Source: Bacillota bacterium (lineage in GTDB: Bacteria > Bacillota > UBA4882 > UBA10575). From it: a stretch of DNA of 64,000 bases. How positions within the stretch are numbered: position 1 is the stretch's first letter; each line of letters starts with the position of its first letter. The DNA lies in the NCBI GenBank assembly GCA_012837715.1, contig DUQR01000027.1, positions 1 to 64,000 of the forward strand. Reading direction: 5' to 3'. The notes beneath the pieces are model-generated. The model made no database searches. It had not been told where the DNA came from and was given only the letters and a program-made list of their open reading frames with translations. A program made the position numbers and the translations under genes. This document shows, in pieces, positions 51,653 to 59,552 of this stretch.

Positions 51653-51877
51653 TTACCGGCCTTTGTTTTGGATAATGGTTTCCGCCCTTTCCCTTTGATT
51701 AGGAAAGAGATCGGCGGGCACATGCTCACCGCCCATGGTATTACGCACAAGAAAACGGGCACAGTAGGTATAATCCCCTTGACAATAATTGCGCTTGTAA
51801 ATTGTGGAGGTAGCCGGCATATTCTTCATTTGATCATTGAAAAAAACACAACCGGCAATCATTGGACAATTTGCCAT
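51653..51877 (-). CDS. Small cysteine-containing conserved protein
   Basis: The 74-residue protein begins MANCPMIAGCVFFNDQM and has NYCQGDYTYCARFLVR, giving four cysteines in a CPxxxxC and YCxxxxxxCAR arrangement. Small proteins with this CP-x-C and YC-CAR pattern occur in anaerobic Firmicutes and Deltaproteobacteria; the function is unknown, and metal or cluster binding is a guess. AAAGGAG lies 6 to 8 bases before the ATG, and a terminator follows. It lies between rex and the tRNA cluster. Confidence 0.8.
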   Translation of the reverse strand: MANCPMIAGCVFFNDQMKNMPATSTIYKRNYCQGDYTYCARFLVRNTMGGEHVPADLFPNQRERAETIIQNKGR

Positions 51878-52008
51878 CTCTCTGCTCCTTTCCCTGTTGT
51901 GTCCGGAATTGCTTAGTTTGATTTGACAAGCCCTATAAAATGGATTTGTTTAGTCGTTAGCAATTCCCAATGCTGTAACCGGCCGTAGAAAAGACGGGCA
52001 AACGACAC

Positions 52009-52029
52009 AAAAAAACCCCCGAATGGGGT
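52009..52029 (-). terminator. Terminator of the Val-Asp-Phe tRNA transcript
   Basis: On the minus strand ACCCC and GGGGGT pair across ATTC and lead into seven T. Confidence 0.82.
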
Positions 52030-52046
52030 ATTAGCTGCTTTAATAG

Positions 52047-52122
52047 TGGTGCCAAGGGACGGAATCGAACCGCCGACACGGGGATTTTCAGTCCCCTGCT
52101 CTACCGACTGAGCTACCTTGGC
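52047..52122 (-). tRNA. tRNA-Phe(GAA)
   Basis: A 76-base cloverleaf with acceptor GCCAAGG/CCTTGGC and encoded CCA. The anticodon stem GGGGA/TCCCC encloses CTGAAAA, anticodon GAA. Confidence 0.96.
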
Positions 52123-52139
52123 ACGAATTGATTTACAGA

Positions 52140-52216
52140 TGGCGGAGCCGACGGGGCTCGAACCCGCGATCTCCAGCGTGACAGGCTGGCATGTTAGCCG
52201 ACTACACTACGGCTCC
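52140..52216 (-). tRNA. tRNA-Asp(GTC)
   Basis: A 77-base cloverleaf with acceptor GGAGCCG/CGGCTCC, discriminator G and encoded CCA. The anticodon stem CCAGC/GCTGG encloses CTGTCAC, anticodon GTC. Confidence 0.96.
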
Positions 52217-52226
52217 ATTCGTTAAA

Positions 52227-52303
52227 TGGTGGTCGCGACTGGACTCGAACCAGTGACCTCTGCGATGTGAACGCAGCGCTCTAACCAACTGAGCCACGCG
52301 ACC
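52227..52303 (-). tRNA. tRNA-Val(CAC)
   Basis: A 77-base cloverleaf with acceptor GGTCGCG/CGCGACC and encoded CCA. The anticodon stem CTGCG/CGCAG encloses TTCACAT, anticodon CAC. Confidence 0.95.
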
Positions 52304-52313
52304 GGTACTAGAG

Positions 52314-52342
52314 ATTATAACATGATTCCGGTTGAGAGTCAA
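52314..52342 (-). promoter_or_regulatory. Sigma-A promoter of the Val-Asp-Phe tRNA genes
   Basis: On the minus strand TTGACT and TATAAT are separated by 17 bases, 11 bases ahead of tRNA-Val. Confidence 0.88.
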
Positions 52343-52351
52343 TGACTTCGG

Positions 52352-52378
52352 TAAAAACCTGCCGGTTGACCGGCAGGT
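52352..52378 (-). terminator. Terminator of the Lys-Glu tRNA transcript
   Basis: On the minus strand ACCTGCCGG and CCGGCAGGT pair perfectly across 4 bases, followed by TTTTT. Confidence 0.9.
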
Positions 52379-52390
52379 GTAATTACATAT

Positions 52391-52465
52391 TGGTAGTCCC
52401 AAGGGGATTCGAACCCCTGCCGCCGCCGTGAAAGGGCGGTGTCCTAACCCCTAGACGATGGGACC
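52391..52465 (-). tRNA. tRNA-Glu(TTC)
   Basis: A 75-base cloverleaf with acceptor GGTCCCA/TGGGACT (a G-T pair at the end) and encoded CCA. The anticodon stem CCGCC/GGCGG encloses CTTTCAC, anticodon TTC. Confidence 0.95.
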
Positions 52466-52468
52466 AAA

Positions 52469-52544
52469 TGGTGGGTCATCGGCGACTCGAACGCCGGACA
52501 CCCTGATTAAAAGTCAGGTGCTCTACCGCCTGAGCTAATGACCC
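52469..52544 (-). tRNA. tRNA-Lys(TTT)
   Basis: A 76-base cloverleaf with acceptor GGGTCAT/ATGACCC and encoded CCA. The anticodon stem CCTGA/TCAGG encloses CTTTTAA, anticodon TTT. Confidence 0.96.
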
Positions 52545-52562
52545 AAAAAACAACGCTTACTT

Positions 52563-52591
52563 ATAATACAATATTTTATCTTTGCTGTCAA
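52563..52591 (-). promoter_or_regulatory. Sigma-A promoter of the Lys-Glu tRNA genes
   Basis: On the minus strand a consensus TTGACA and TATTAT are separated by 17 bases. The -35 box overlaps the last codons of the second rex gene. Confidence 0.85.
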
Positions 52592-53271
52592 CAGTTGTTT
52601 TGTAATTTTTTTTGGATCTTTGATGCTTCTTCCCCCTGTTTAAGCTGGAAAGACAGAATCATCAGACTCTCCCCAAGGTGAACATGTTCTACACAAACGT
52701 TCGCGGGAACCTTGAGGGAGACCGGCGCAAAATTCCAGATCCCTTTGACCCCATGCCGGACCAGGAGATCGGCAATTTCCTGGGCCACCACCGCTGGTGT
52801 ACAGATGATTCCGATCTCGGCTGGGGCCGTTGTCAAGTAAGCCCCGAGCTCCCGAACATCTTTAACCGTCAAGTTATTAATGGTCTTCCCGATCACCTGC
52901 GGGTTTTGATCAAAAAGGGCTTCAATAATAAACCCCCGCCTCGCAAAATTATGATAGTTGGCGATGGCCCGTCCCAGATGACCGGCGCCGACCAACACCA
53001 TTTTCGTTTCGGTATTAATTCCTAAAATTTTGTTGATCTCCGCTAAAAGATAACTAACCCGATACCCATAGCCCTGCTGACCAAAGGAACCAAACAGGCT
53101 CAAATCTTGGCGCACCTGGGAAGCATTGATCTTCATCTTCGCCGCCAATTCCCGGGAAGAGATCCGTTCTACTTCTTTCGCGGCCAGATCCGACAATAAG
53201 CGCTGATAGCCGGGTAATCTTTTGACCACGGTTAAAGGAATCCCTTTGCACCTCGTCTTTTCTGTAGACAA
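52588..53271 (-). CDS. rex: Rex-family redox repressor (copy 2)
   Basis: The 227-residue protein has the Rex winged helix (ELAAKMKINASQVRQDLSLFG, visible as INASQVRQDLSLFGSFG) and Rossmann motif LVGAGHLGRAIANY. It also has WNFAPVSLKVPANVCVEHVH in two family segments. It starts with TTG 6 bases after GGGGGTGG. Compared with copy 1 it is only moderately similar in the wing and C-terminal region. Its own leader holds a palindrome with TTGTTA half sites, unlike the TTGTGA sites near copy 1, so the two probably have different targets. Confidence 0.93.
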   Translation of the reverse strand: MSTEKTRCKGIPLTVVKRLPGYQRLLSDLAAKEVERISSRELAAKMKINASQVRQDLSLFGSFGQQGYGYRVSYLLAEINKILGINTETKMVLVGAGHLGRAIANYHNFARRGFIIEALFDQNPQVIGKTINNLTVKDVRELGAYLTTAPAEIGIICTPAVVAQEIADLLVRHGVKGIWNFAPVSLKVPANVCVEHVHLGESLMILSFQLKQGEEASKIQKKLQNNC

Positions 53272-53317
53272 ACTAAGCCACCCCCTTCTTTATTTTCCCC
53301 TTTTATTTTGGCATACT

Positions 53318-53336
53318 TTGTTATAATCTATAACAA
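53318..53336. promoter_or_regulatory. Palindromic operator in the leader of the second rex
   Basis: TTGTTATA and TATAACAA flank ATC, just downstream of the -10 box. The half sites resemble the clostridial Rex motif TTGTTAA/TTAACAA, but the centre is 3 bases, so the assignment is tentative. Confidence 0.6.
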
Positions 53337-53346
53337 TTCTGTTTTC

Positions 53347-53375
53347 ATTATAACGTTTTTTACCCGATCCGTAAA
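53347..53375 (-). promoter_or_regulatory. Sigma-A promoter of the second rex gene
   Basis: On the minus strand TTTACG and TATAAT are separated by 17 bases. Transcription would start near 53340, just before the palindrome. Confidence 0.8.
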
Positions 53376-53380
53376 GATAA

Positions 53381-53421
53381 AAGAAAAGAACAAGGCAAGA
53401 AGTGAATCCTTGCCTTATTCT
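53381..53421 (-). terminator. Terminator of the SPOCS-domain gene
   Basis: On the minus strand AAGGCAAG pairs with CTTGCCTT, extended by flanking AGAA/TTCT, and is followed by TTCTTTTC. Confidence 0.8.
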
Positions 53422-53500
53422 TGACGTTTTTTCCCCAAATTCCTGTTTAAAAGAATCTGGTGTTGAAAGCCTAGTTTTTTGCGATCGTCAATTCCCTTTC

Positions 53501-54070
53501 CTACATCACGATATTGACCAGATTGTGTTTTTTATGGCAGAACGAACGCTGCATCGAGTTTATTTTGGGGAAAAGCTGGACACCGGTGACCACGTCGACT
53601 TGGGCCCATTCCGAAGCCTTGACTAGAATGTGGGCGACCACTTTTTGGCGCAGGATGAACCGGGCAGCCGCGTCGACATCCTTATCTTCACTAAGTGGCT
53701 GTGGCCGGCGGGGAACTAATTGATAGTCGGTGTCAATATCCACTAAGTGGTTTTGGATTTCGATAAAATCCGAAGGTTTAACCCCCGGAATCTCTACCGT
53801 CAACATATAGGGGATATCTTCCGCGATATGACGGACAAAATTTTTGGTGTCTACATAGAAGACCTGTTTATGAATGATTCCTTGTTTTACCACTTTGTTT
53901 TCGAAAACATGATCCTCAAAGGGTCCGAGGCGGGCATCGATCTTATCAATTTTAATCGCATTAATCGGGATTTCGCTTTCCACCACGACCTGAGCAACCT
54001 TTTCACCGATCACCCGCAAAACCTTTAGCCGTTCCGTCGTCAACGCTAAATTCTGTTTATGAATAATCAA
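53501..54070 (-). CDS. SPOCS-domain (DUF3794) protein
   Basis: The 189-residue protein carries one SPOCS domain, recognised by KVVKQGIIHKQVFYVDTKN and FVRHIAEDIPYMLTVEIPGVKP (read in two pieces). The same domain occurs in SipL, SafA partners and other spore-envelope proteins, where it makes protein contacts on the forespore surface. Here there is no LysM domain, so it is a single-domain member of unknown partner. It starts with TTG 7 bases after GGGGGG. It stands alone with its own terminator. Confidence 0.87.
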   Translation of the reverse strand: MIIHKQNLALTTERLKVLRVIGEKVAQVVVESEIPINAIKIDKIDARLGPFEDHVFENKVVKQGIIHKQVFYVDTKNFVRHIAEDIPYMLTVEIPGVKPSDFIEIQNHLVDIDTDYQLVPRRPQPLSEDKDVDAAARFILRQKVVAHILVKASEWAQVDVVTGVQLFPKINSMQRSFCHKKHNLVNIVM

Positions 54071-54240
54071 TGATTCACCCCCCTTTCGGGAAGAGCTGAG
54101 GTGGATCTCTTCCTCTAACGTATCTTATGAAAGAGCCTTCCCCGGTGAACTGTTAAGAAGGTATGATTTATTGTTCAACTAGTCCGCTGTTACTAGTGGT
54201 AATCATATGTTACAATAGTCAAGTGACCATCTGAAGAAAG

Positions 54241-54320
54241 CCTTTTGCGTTGTAACCGCTAAAAATGATTCCAATCCAATCTATGGTGGTTTCTGTTAAA
54301 GCCAAGGGCAACGCAAATAG
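54241..54320. repeat. Interspersed repeat family II, copy e
   Basis: An 80-base element with ends CTTTTGCGTTG and CAACGCAAATAG and the inner family stretch GATTCCAATCCAAT. The right end read inverted gives GCCCTTGGCTTTAAC, shared with copies b and d. It lies in the leader region of the plus-strand transporter gene. Confidence 0.75.
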
Positions 54321-54343
54321 CCCAATGAAAATGGGGGTTTATC

Positions 54344-55231
54344 ATGCCAACCAACTACTATTCTGCGCTTTTACTATTTTTTATTGCCTTGATCTGGGGG
54401 GGATCCTTTATCATCGTCAAGGAGTCCTTGACCGTTCTCTCCCCGCTCGCCGTCATTGCTCTCCGCTTCACCCTCGCCTTTTGTTTCTTGTTTTTGGTCT
54501 ACCGCCGGACGGTAGGGCGCCATTGGCGGACTACGCTTCGGCCGGGTTTCGGTTTAGGGATCATTTTAACCTTGGCCTTTGCCACCCAGACCATCGGTTT
54601 AAAATTCACGACTCCTTCCGTCTCGGCCCTGCTTACGGGAATGAACGGGATCTTTGTCGCTCTGCTCGAGGCCTTTTTTTACCAAAAAAAACCGGCGCTC
54701 CTTTCCCTGCTGGGTTTAATCACCGCCACTTTTGGACTGGCCTTAATTACCTGGCCCTCATCGGCCCGGCAACTTCAGCTGAACCCGGGCGTTCTTCTAA
54801 CCTTAGCCTGCGCTCTGTTCTTTGCTTGGCATATTGTCGCCACTAGCCGGGCGGTAACCCGCTATAATCCCCAAACCTTGACCGTAATTCAATTTGCCGT
54901 TGTCGCCCTAACCGCCTGGTGCTTTGCTCCTCCCGGAATTCCCTCGCTCCATCTTAAGCTTCAAACTTGGGGCGCCCTCTTCTACCTAGGCCTCCTTGCC
55001 ACCGCCATCGCCTTCCTCTGCCAGTCGGTGGCGCAACGCCGGATCACCCCCGTCATGACGGCAGTAATTCTTGCCACCGAACCAGCCTTTGCCACCCTTT
55101 TTTCCATTGTCTTCGGCTATGAGCCCCTAACCTGGAAATTGGTGCTCGGGGCGTTCTTCATGATCAGCGGTATCATTTTAAGCGCGGTGGGAGAATCTTT
55201 CCGCGGGGAAGTGGGTAAAATGATCCCATGA
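54344..55231 (+). CDS. EamA/DMT-family transporter
   Basis: The 295-residue protein has about ten membrane helices in two EamA repeats. The first opens LFFIALIWGGSFIIVKESL with the usual small-residue pattern. The second ends in TEPAFATLFSIVFGYEPLTW and a final helix. Such proteins export amino acids, metabolites or drugs; the substrate is not predictable. GGGGG lies 6 bases before the ATG. It begins the only plus-strand transcription unit of the right half, together with an alkaline-phosphatase-fold protein 21 bases downstream. Confidence 0.93.
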   Translation: MPTNYYSALLLFFIALIWGGSFIIVKESLTVLSPLAVIALRFTLAFCFLFLVYRRTVGRHWRTTLRPGFGLGIILTLAFATQTIGLKFTTPSVSALLTGMNGIFVALLEAFFYQKKPALLSLLGLITATFGLALITWPSSARQLQLNPGVLLTLACALFFAWHIVATSRAVTRYNPQTLTVIQFAVVALTAWCFAPPGIPSLHLKLQTWGALFYLGLLATAIAFLCQSVAQRRITPVMTAVILATEPAFATLFSIVFGYEPLTWKLVLGAFFMISGIILSAVGESFRGEVGKMIP

Positions 55232-55252
55232 GTTCTGTGCACGAGGTTAAAG

Positions 55253-57448
55253 ATGAACCGTCAGCAGACAATAACCCTTCTTCTCCTAACCACCGGCCTA
55301 TTGCTCTTTTCTTCCTTACCCACGCGGGGAGCCGTCCCCGGAAAAATTACCCTCCTCCTGCTGGACCGGGTTTCCCTCACTGAGTTATTCACCGAAGCCG
55401 GTCCTTTTTTAAAGGAAAAACTACAGACCAGCGCCGGGGCCTTGATCACTACCAATACGGCAGGAACGCGCAACCCCGGTAATACCCATGCCACTTTAGG
55501 GGCAGGAGCGCCCGCGCTTAGTGATCAAGCGGGGGGCTTGGCTTTGACCCTTGATGAGAACTGGATGGGAGTTGAAGCCGACCAGCTCTACCAGCAGCTT
55601 ACCGGCCTACCGGCTACCGGGAACGTAATCATGCCCCGTCTCCCCGAAGCCCACCGGCTGAACTTTGCACCAACCCGGGCTGCTGTCCCCTGTTTATTGG
55701 GGACGGTCCTGAAGGAAAACCACCTGACCACTGCCGTCTTGGGTAATAGCGACCCGGCTCCGCCACCCGCCGGCACGACCAGCGCCTATTACCGCTTCGG
55801 TCCTTGGTTGGCCGCCAACCAACAAGGACAGGTTGATTACGGTGACGTTGGTCCCCGCACCTTACAGCGGGCGGAGGGCATAATCCCCTGGGAAGCAAAC
55901 TACCGCTATCTAGCTGAACAATACCGGATTTTACGGGAAAAGGCCGACTTCCTTCTCCTGGAGCTAGGCGATTTCGCCCGCCTGGATGCTTTAAACTCCT
56001 ATCTTTATGACCGGCGCATCCAAGAAGAAAAGCCCCGTTTATTTGAACGTTTGGACCAATTTCTCCGCACCCTTTGGCCCTTACTCGATTGGGACCAAGA
56101 TCTGCTCATCTTATTGGCGCCTACCCCTCCGCAGGTGAATTTAAAGCAAGGCGCCTATCTTACACCCTGCCTCTTCTGGGGGAAGGCCTTTCCCCCCGGA
56201 CTCCTTTTCTCGCCAACCACCCGCCAACCGGGTCTCGTCGCCAATGTCGACTTGGCCCCGACCATTCTCCACTTTTTTAACCTGCAGACCCCGGCGGCGG
56301 TCACCGGTCGTTTGGTCTCCCCGCTTCCCGGTAAGGACCTCTCCACTTTGCTTGGGATGGAAAAAAAGATCAACACGATCAGCCTCTTCCGGCGGAAAAC
56401 CCTCCCTGTCTTTGTGAACACCACCGCCTTCCTCCTCCTCGGACTTTTACTGGGCGCCATGGCGCTGAAGAAATACGCCCGGACGGGGGAAATACCCTTT
56501 CTTACGCAGACCCCTTTGCTCTCCTTTGTTTTCTTCCTCTCCACTCTCCCGCTGGCCTTACATGTAGCCTCTCTCCTCCCCCTCTTCTCCTTATGGGGGT
56601 TTGTTGGCGCCGTGGGCGGCTTCGCCCTTTTCTTCACTTTTGCCGGTTTGAGGTGGAAAAAGAGAAAAAGCTTCGGTCCTTGGCCACTGATTCTTCCCTT
56701 AGTCCTTTTCTCCCTCTTGCTCCCCAGCGACCTTTTCGCCGACGCCCCGTTGACCAAAACTTCGGTTCTCGGCTATGACCCGATGCTTGGCGCCCGCTAT
56801 TATGGAATCGGTAATGAACTAGCCGGTTTGTTCCTCGGCAGTATCCTGGGGATCCTGCTTTGGCTTGGGCGACAGCCGAAGAATAAACCTTTCTGGTCTC
56901 GGGCTGATCTGCTTTTTTTCGCCACCGTTGTGCTCTTAGCCCTCCCCGGATTGGGAGCCAATTTTGGGGCGGGCCTGACCGCGGTGGCGATCGCCCTGAT
57001 CCTTTTTATTAGTCAAAGGCCGACTGTTCAATGGTCCCGCCAATTACTCATCGGCCTTTTGGTCTTCGTCCTTTTTGTGGCAGTACTCCTGGTCAGTGAT
57101 TATTTACTCGGCTGTCCGGAGAACCAGTCCCATTTTGGCCGGTTGATCCAGGATTACCAGAAACGGGGCTTAATCGCCATCGGCCAGATCGTTTTACGTA
57201 AACTTCAAGTCAACCTACGCTTGCTTTCTTCCCGTTGGACTTGGCTTCTTCTTTCCTCTCTGTTCAGCTTTGTCCTTGCGGCCTTAACCGACGACCACCG
57301 TTCTTCCCGTCTCCTCCTCCGCGCCGCCCTGGGCGGTGGTTTGGTCGGACTCCTCTTTAACGATTCCGGTCTGGTTTTTACCGCTTTTTTCTTTTACCCA
57401 TTGGCCACCACTGGTCTTCTCACCTTGCTAGTGGGAGAGGAGCATTAA
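55253..57448 (+). CDS. Alkaline-phosphatase-fold / polytopic membrane protein (paralogue of 28408-30492)
   Basis: The 731-residue protein has a signal peptide and an external domain of about 370 residues with alkaline phosphatase superfamily traits. These are LLLLDRVSLTELFTEAG, a threonine-rich TRNPGNTHATLGAGAPAL at the expected nucleophile region, and GLVANVDLAPTILHFFNL at the end. The membrane half has about ten helices with ARYYGIGNELAGLFLGS, GLGANFGAGLT and LLFNDSGLVFTAFFFYPL, matching the paralogue. Activity is unproven; possible metal ligands are better kept here than in the paralogue. GAGG precedes the ATG. Confidence 0.72.
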   Translation: MNRQQTITLLLLTTGLLLFSSLPTRGAVPGKITLLLLDRVSLTELFTEAGPFLKEKLQTSAGALITTNTAGTRNPGNTHATLGAGAPALSDQAGGLALTLDENWMGVEADQLYQQLTGLPATGNVIMPRLPEAHRLNFAPTRAAVPCLLGTVLKENHLTTAVLGNSDPAPPPAGTTSAYYRFGPWLAANQQGQVDYGDVGPRTLQRAEGIIPWEANYRYLAEQYRILREKADFLLLELGDFARLDALNSYLYDRRIQEEKPRLFERLDQFLRTLWPLLDWDQDLLILLAPTPPQVNLKQGAYLTPCLFWGKAFPPGLLFSPTTRQPGLVANVDLAPTILHFFNLQTPAAVTGRLVSPLPGKDLSTLLGMEKKINTISLFRRKTLPVFVNTTAFLLLGLLLGAMALKKYARTGEIPFLTQTPLLSFVFFLSTLPLALHVASLLPLFSLWGFVGAVGGFALFFTFAGLRWKKRKSFGPWPLILPLVLFSLLLPSDLFADAPLTKTSVLGYDPMLGARYYGIGNELAGLFLGSILGILLWLGRQPKNKPFWSRADLLFFATVVLLALPGLGANFGAGLTAVAIALILFISQRPTVQWSRQLLIGLLVFVLFVAVLLVSDYLLGCPENQSHFGRLIQDYQKRGLIAIGQIVLRKLQVNLRLLSSRWTWLLLSSLFSFVLAALTDDHRSSRLLLRAALGGGLVGLLFNDSGLVFTAFFFYPLATTGLLTLLVGEEH

Positions 57449-57475
57449 ACAACGGAGGCAAAATGCCTCCGTTGT
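57449..57475. terminator. Hairpin between convergent genes
   Basis: ACAACGGAGGCA and TGCCTCCGTTGT form a perfect 12-bp stem with a 3-base loop, right after one stop codon and just before the other. There is no T run, so termination efficiency is uncertain. Confidence 0.65.
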
Positions 57476-57481
57476 CACTCC

Positions 57482-57838
57482 TTACTGCTGCTGTTGGGGT
57501 TGAGTAGTGAAACCAGGAATCGAGCTTAAGACCGATGGCCCCCCTGGACCCACACTGAGGTTCTGGTTGGGCTGAGGCGTATTAACCGTCTGTCGGAAGG
57601 CCGACGTTGCCTGGTAGGCAGCCTGATCCGCCAACGACCGTTGGGCAGCCTCGATCATTCTTTTCACCATATGACCGCCAACGGCCCCACAATCACGGGC
57701 GGTCATGTACCCCCAATAGTCGCCCTGAATCGGCTGGGTATTGATGTTCAACTCATTGGCCACTTCGTACTTAAATTGCTCCATCGCTTGGGCGGCCTCT
57801 TTGACCATTAAGGTATTGCTTCTTTGTCCGGCACCCAT
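57482..57838 (-). CDS. Alpha/beta-type small acid-soluble spore protein with C-terminal extension
   Basis: SASPs coat and protect spore DNA. The 118-residue protein contains the GPR protease cleavage region FKYEVANELNI near residue 30 and the second conserved block YWGYMTARDCGAVGGHMVKRM in two parts near residue 55. Family members normally read SRENGSVGG here; the cysteine in RDCGAVGG is unusual. They are usually 60-90 residues long. This one has a 40-residue tail rich in Gln, Asn, Pro and Gly, ending QPQQQQ. The ATG at 57838 lies 7 bases after GGGAGGTG. Sigma-G control is expected, but no clear promoter was found. Confidence 0.9.
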   Translation of the reverse strand: MGAGQRSNTLMVKEAAQAMEQFKYEVANELNINTQPIQGDYWGYMTARDCGAVGGHMVKRMIEAAQRSLADQAAYQATSAFRQTVNTPQPNQNLSVGPGGPSVLSSIPGFTTQPQQQQ

Positions 57839-57940
57839 ATGTAGCACCTCCCTTCGATCATTATCTTTCCCAAGCTTAGGGAGGTAAAACTAGTTTTCCT
57901 TTGGGGGTTTTGGCGATTATAAACAAGGAAAACAGGGCAA

Positions 57941-59212
57941 TTATTTTTCCCTTTCTCTGTTTCTTCCTGCTCTCTGCTTTCCAGTTGCTTTCTGATCCAG
58001 CCGGACCAAGCGGTAACGGGATAAAAAACGGAGGCCGAGTCCGGCGACGAACAAGAGACCGGTGACGAATAATAACTGGGCAGCCGACAGATACCACCGG
58101 CGGAAGAAACCACCGGTGACCAGGGAGCGGACGGGAAGGCTTCCTCCAGTTATTTTTACCGTTCCTAACAAGAGATAAGTGTAGCCACCGGCAATGACGG
58201 CATGGAGCACCCGGGCAACAATGAAGGGGCGGATCCTTAAATCGGTACCATGGATCACACTCATCACCTGCCCCAGCACAGATAACCCGCTCCAGGCGAT
58301 CACCGCGGAAGCCACAATTAACCGGTCCCCTAAAACCGCCGCCGACTTCGCCGCCGCCATTGTCCCTAAATCAATTTCAAAAAAACCTTTTACCACGGCT
58401 GCACCTAAGGCCGGGTCCAAACCAAACAGTTTCAGTCCTCCTTCAACTCCCGGTAAAAGATAGCGGAGAAGCTGGACCTCTTCCAACACCTGGTACAAAA
58501 CGGCAAAAAGAACAATAAACCCGCCAATCATCAGAAGGGTGGAGATGGAATCCTTGACCGCATCGGCTAAAAGCTGACCAAAAGGACGGTTATCTTCCCG
58601 ACGGGCTTTATTCATCTCCGCCAACGCCCGTTGGAGGATATTTCCTTCCTTCCGTTCTTCAACCGTAGAGGACTGGTCCGCACGCCCATAAAACCGAAAA
58701 ATAAATCCGACCGAAAAAGCGGCAAGATAATGCGCAATGGCGATGGTGACCCCTAATTCAGGGTAGCCAAACATCCCGACCGCCACTGCACCAAACATAA
58801 AAAGGGGATCAGCCGTATTCGTGAAGGCCAACAAACGTTCGCCTTCAATTTTGGAACACAATTTTAAACGCCGGAATTTCCCGGTGATCACCGCATCCAT
58901 CGGGTAACCGGCGGCCAAACCCATGGATAAAGCAAAGGCGCCCACTCCCGGCACATTGAAGACCGGTCTCATCAGTGGTTCCAGAAAAACCCCAATGAAA
59001 TGAACCACCCCAAGCCCAAGTAGGATTTCGGAGAGGATAAAGAAAGGCAGAAGGGAAGGCAGCACGATTTCGCCAAAGATGGCCAGCCCCTCTTTGGCTG
59101 CAGTCAGTCCCTCTTTAGGATAAATTGCCAAAGATAAAGTAATCAGCGTGAAACATAATGCCGTAAAATACAAAAGGCCTTTCCGCCCTGAAATTGTGAT
59201 CCGGCCCATCAA
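57941..59212 (-). CDS. ylbJ: Sporulation integral membrane protein YlbJ
   Basis: The 423-residue protein has about eight helices and nucleoside-recognition (Gate) domains typical of YlbJ: LPSLLPFFILSEILLGLGVV in part, GLAAGYPMDAVITGKFRR, FTNTADPLFMFGAVAVGMFG in part. YlbJ is a sigma-E-dependent mother-cell protein needed for spore heat resistance. The start is TTG at 59212, 9 bases after AAGGAG, or ATG three bases on. The C-terminal 30 residues are basic. It lies downstream of yqhV, another spore-related gene. Confidence 0.93.
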   Translation of the reverse strand: MMGRITISGRKGLLYFTALCFTLITLSLAIYPKEGLTAAKEGLAIFGEIVLPSLLPFFILSEILLGLGVVHFIGVFLEPLMRPVFNVPGVGAFALSMGLAAGYPMDAVITGKFRRLKLCSKIEGERLLAFTNTADPLFMFGAVAVGMFGYPELGVTIAIAHYLAAFSVGFIFRFYGRADQSSTVEERKEGNILQRALAEMNKARREDNRPFGQLLADAVKDSISTLLMIGGFIVLFAVLYQVLEEVQLLRYLLPGVEGGLKLFGLDPALGAAVVKGFFEIDLGTMAAAKSAAVLGDRLIVASAVIAWSGLSVLGQVMSVIHGTDLRIRPFIVARVLHAVIAGGYTYLLLGTVKITGGSLPVRSLVTGGFFRRWYLSAAQLLFVTGLLFVAGLGLRFLSRYRLVRLDQKATGKQRAGRNREREK

Positions 59213-59278
59213 TATTTTTCTCTCCTTTCAGCCTTACTCCAGCCCCTTGTTGGTTCTTCCCAACAGAAAACACTGCAC

Positions 59279-59551
59279 CTAATTCCTACTGCCCACCACA
59301 ATCAAGATTACTCCTAAAGCAATCAGACCAACCTTGAACGGGGAGATTTTTACGGCCACGGAGATCAAGCCTAATCCGCTGACCAGTAAAAAGATGATTG
59401 GTCCCAGGAGACCGAGGATGGCATTGAGCTGAAGCGCAGTTTCCATTTTTTTTAGGCGCAAAAATAAAAAGGCGGCGCCAATCTCCAAACAGCCCGAGAG
59501 GATCCGGAGCACCGACATTCCCAATAAATTACGGCTTTCGATCGCAGACAC
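59279..59551 (-). CDS. yqhV: YqhV family (DUF2619) small membrane protein
   Basis: The 90-residue protein has two or three helices with SVLRILSGCLEIGAAFLFLR and NAILGLLGPIIFLLVSGLGL, which correspond well to Bacillus YqhV. YqhV is encoded next to spoIIIA genes in Bacillus and is sporulation-associated, with unknown function; here no spoIIIA genes are adjacent. The start is GTG at 59551, one base after the stop of the DUF441 gene, so translation is coupled. Confidence 0.85.
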   Translation of the reverse strand: MSAIESRNLLGMSVLRILSGCLEIGAAFLFLRLKKMETALQLNAILGLLGPIIFLLVSGLGLISVAVKISPFKVGLIALGVILIVVGSRN

Positions 59552-59552
59552 C

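Noticed and set aside
54265-54846. A 193-codon plus-strand frame overlapping the EamA transporter gene
   Set aside because: It is in another frame of the transporter gene, shows no membrane or domain pattern of its own, and starts inside a family II repeat.
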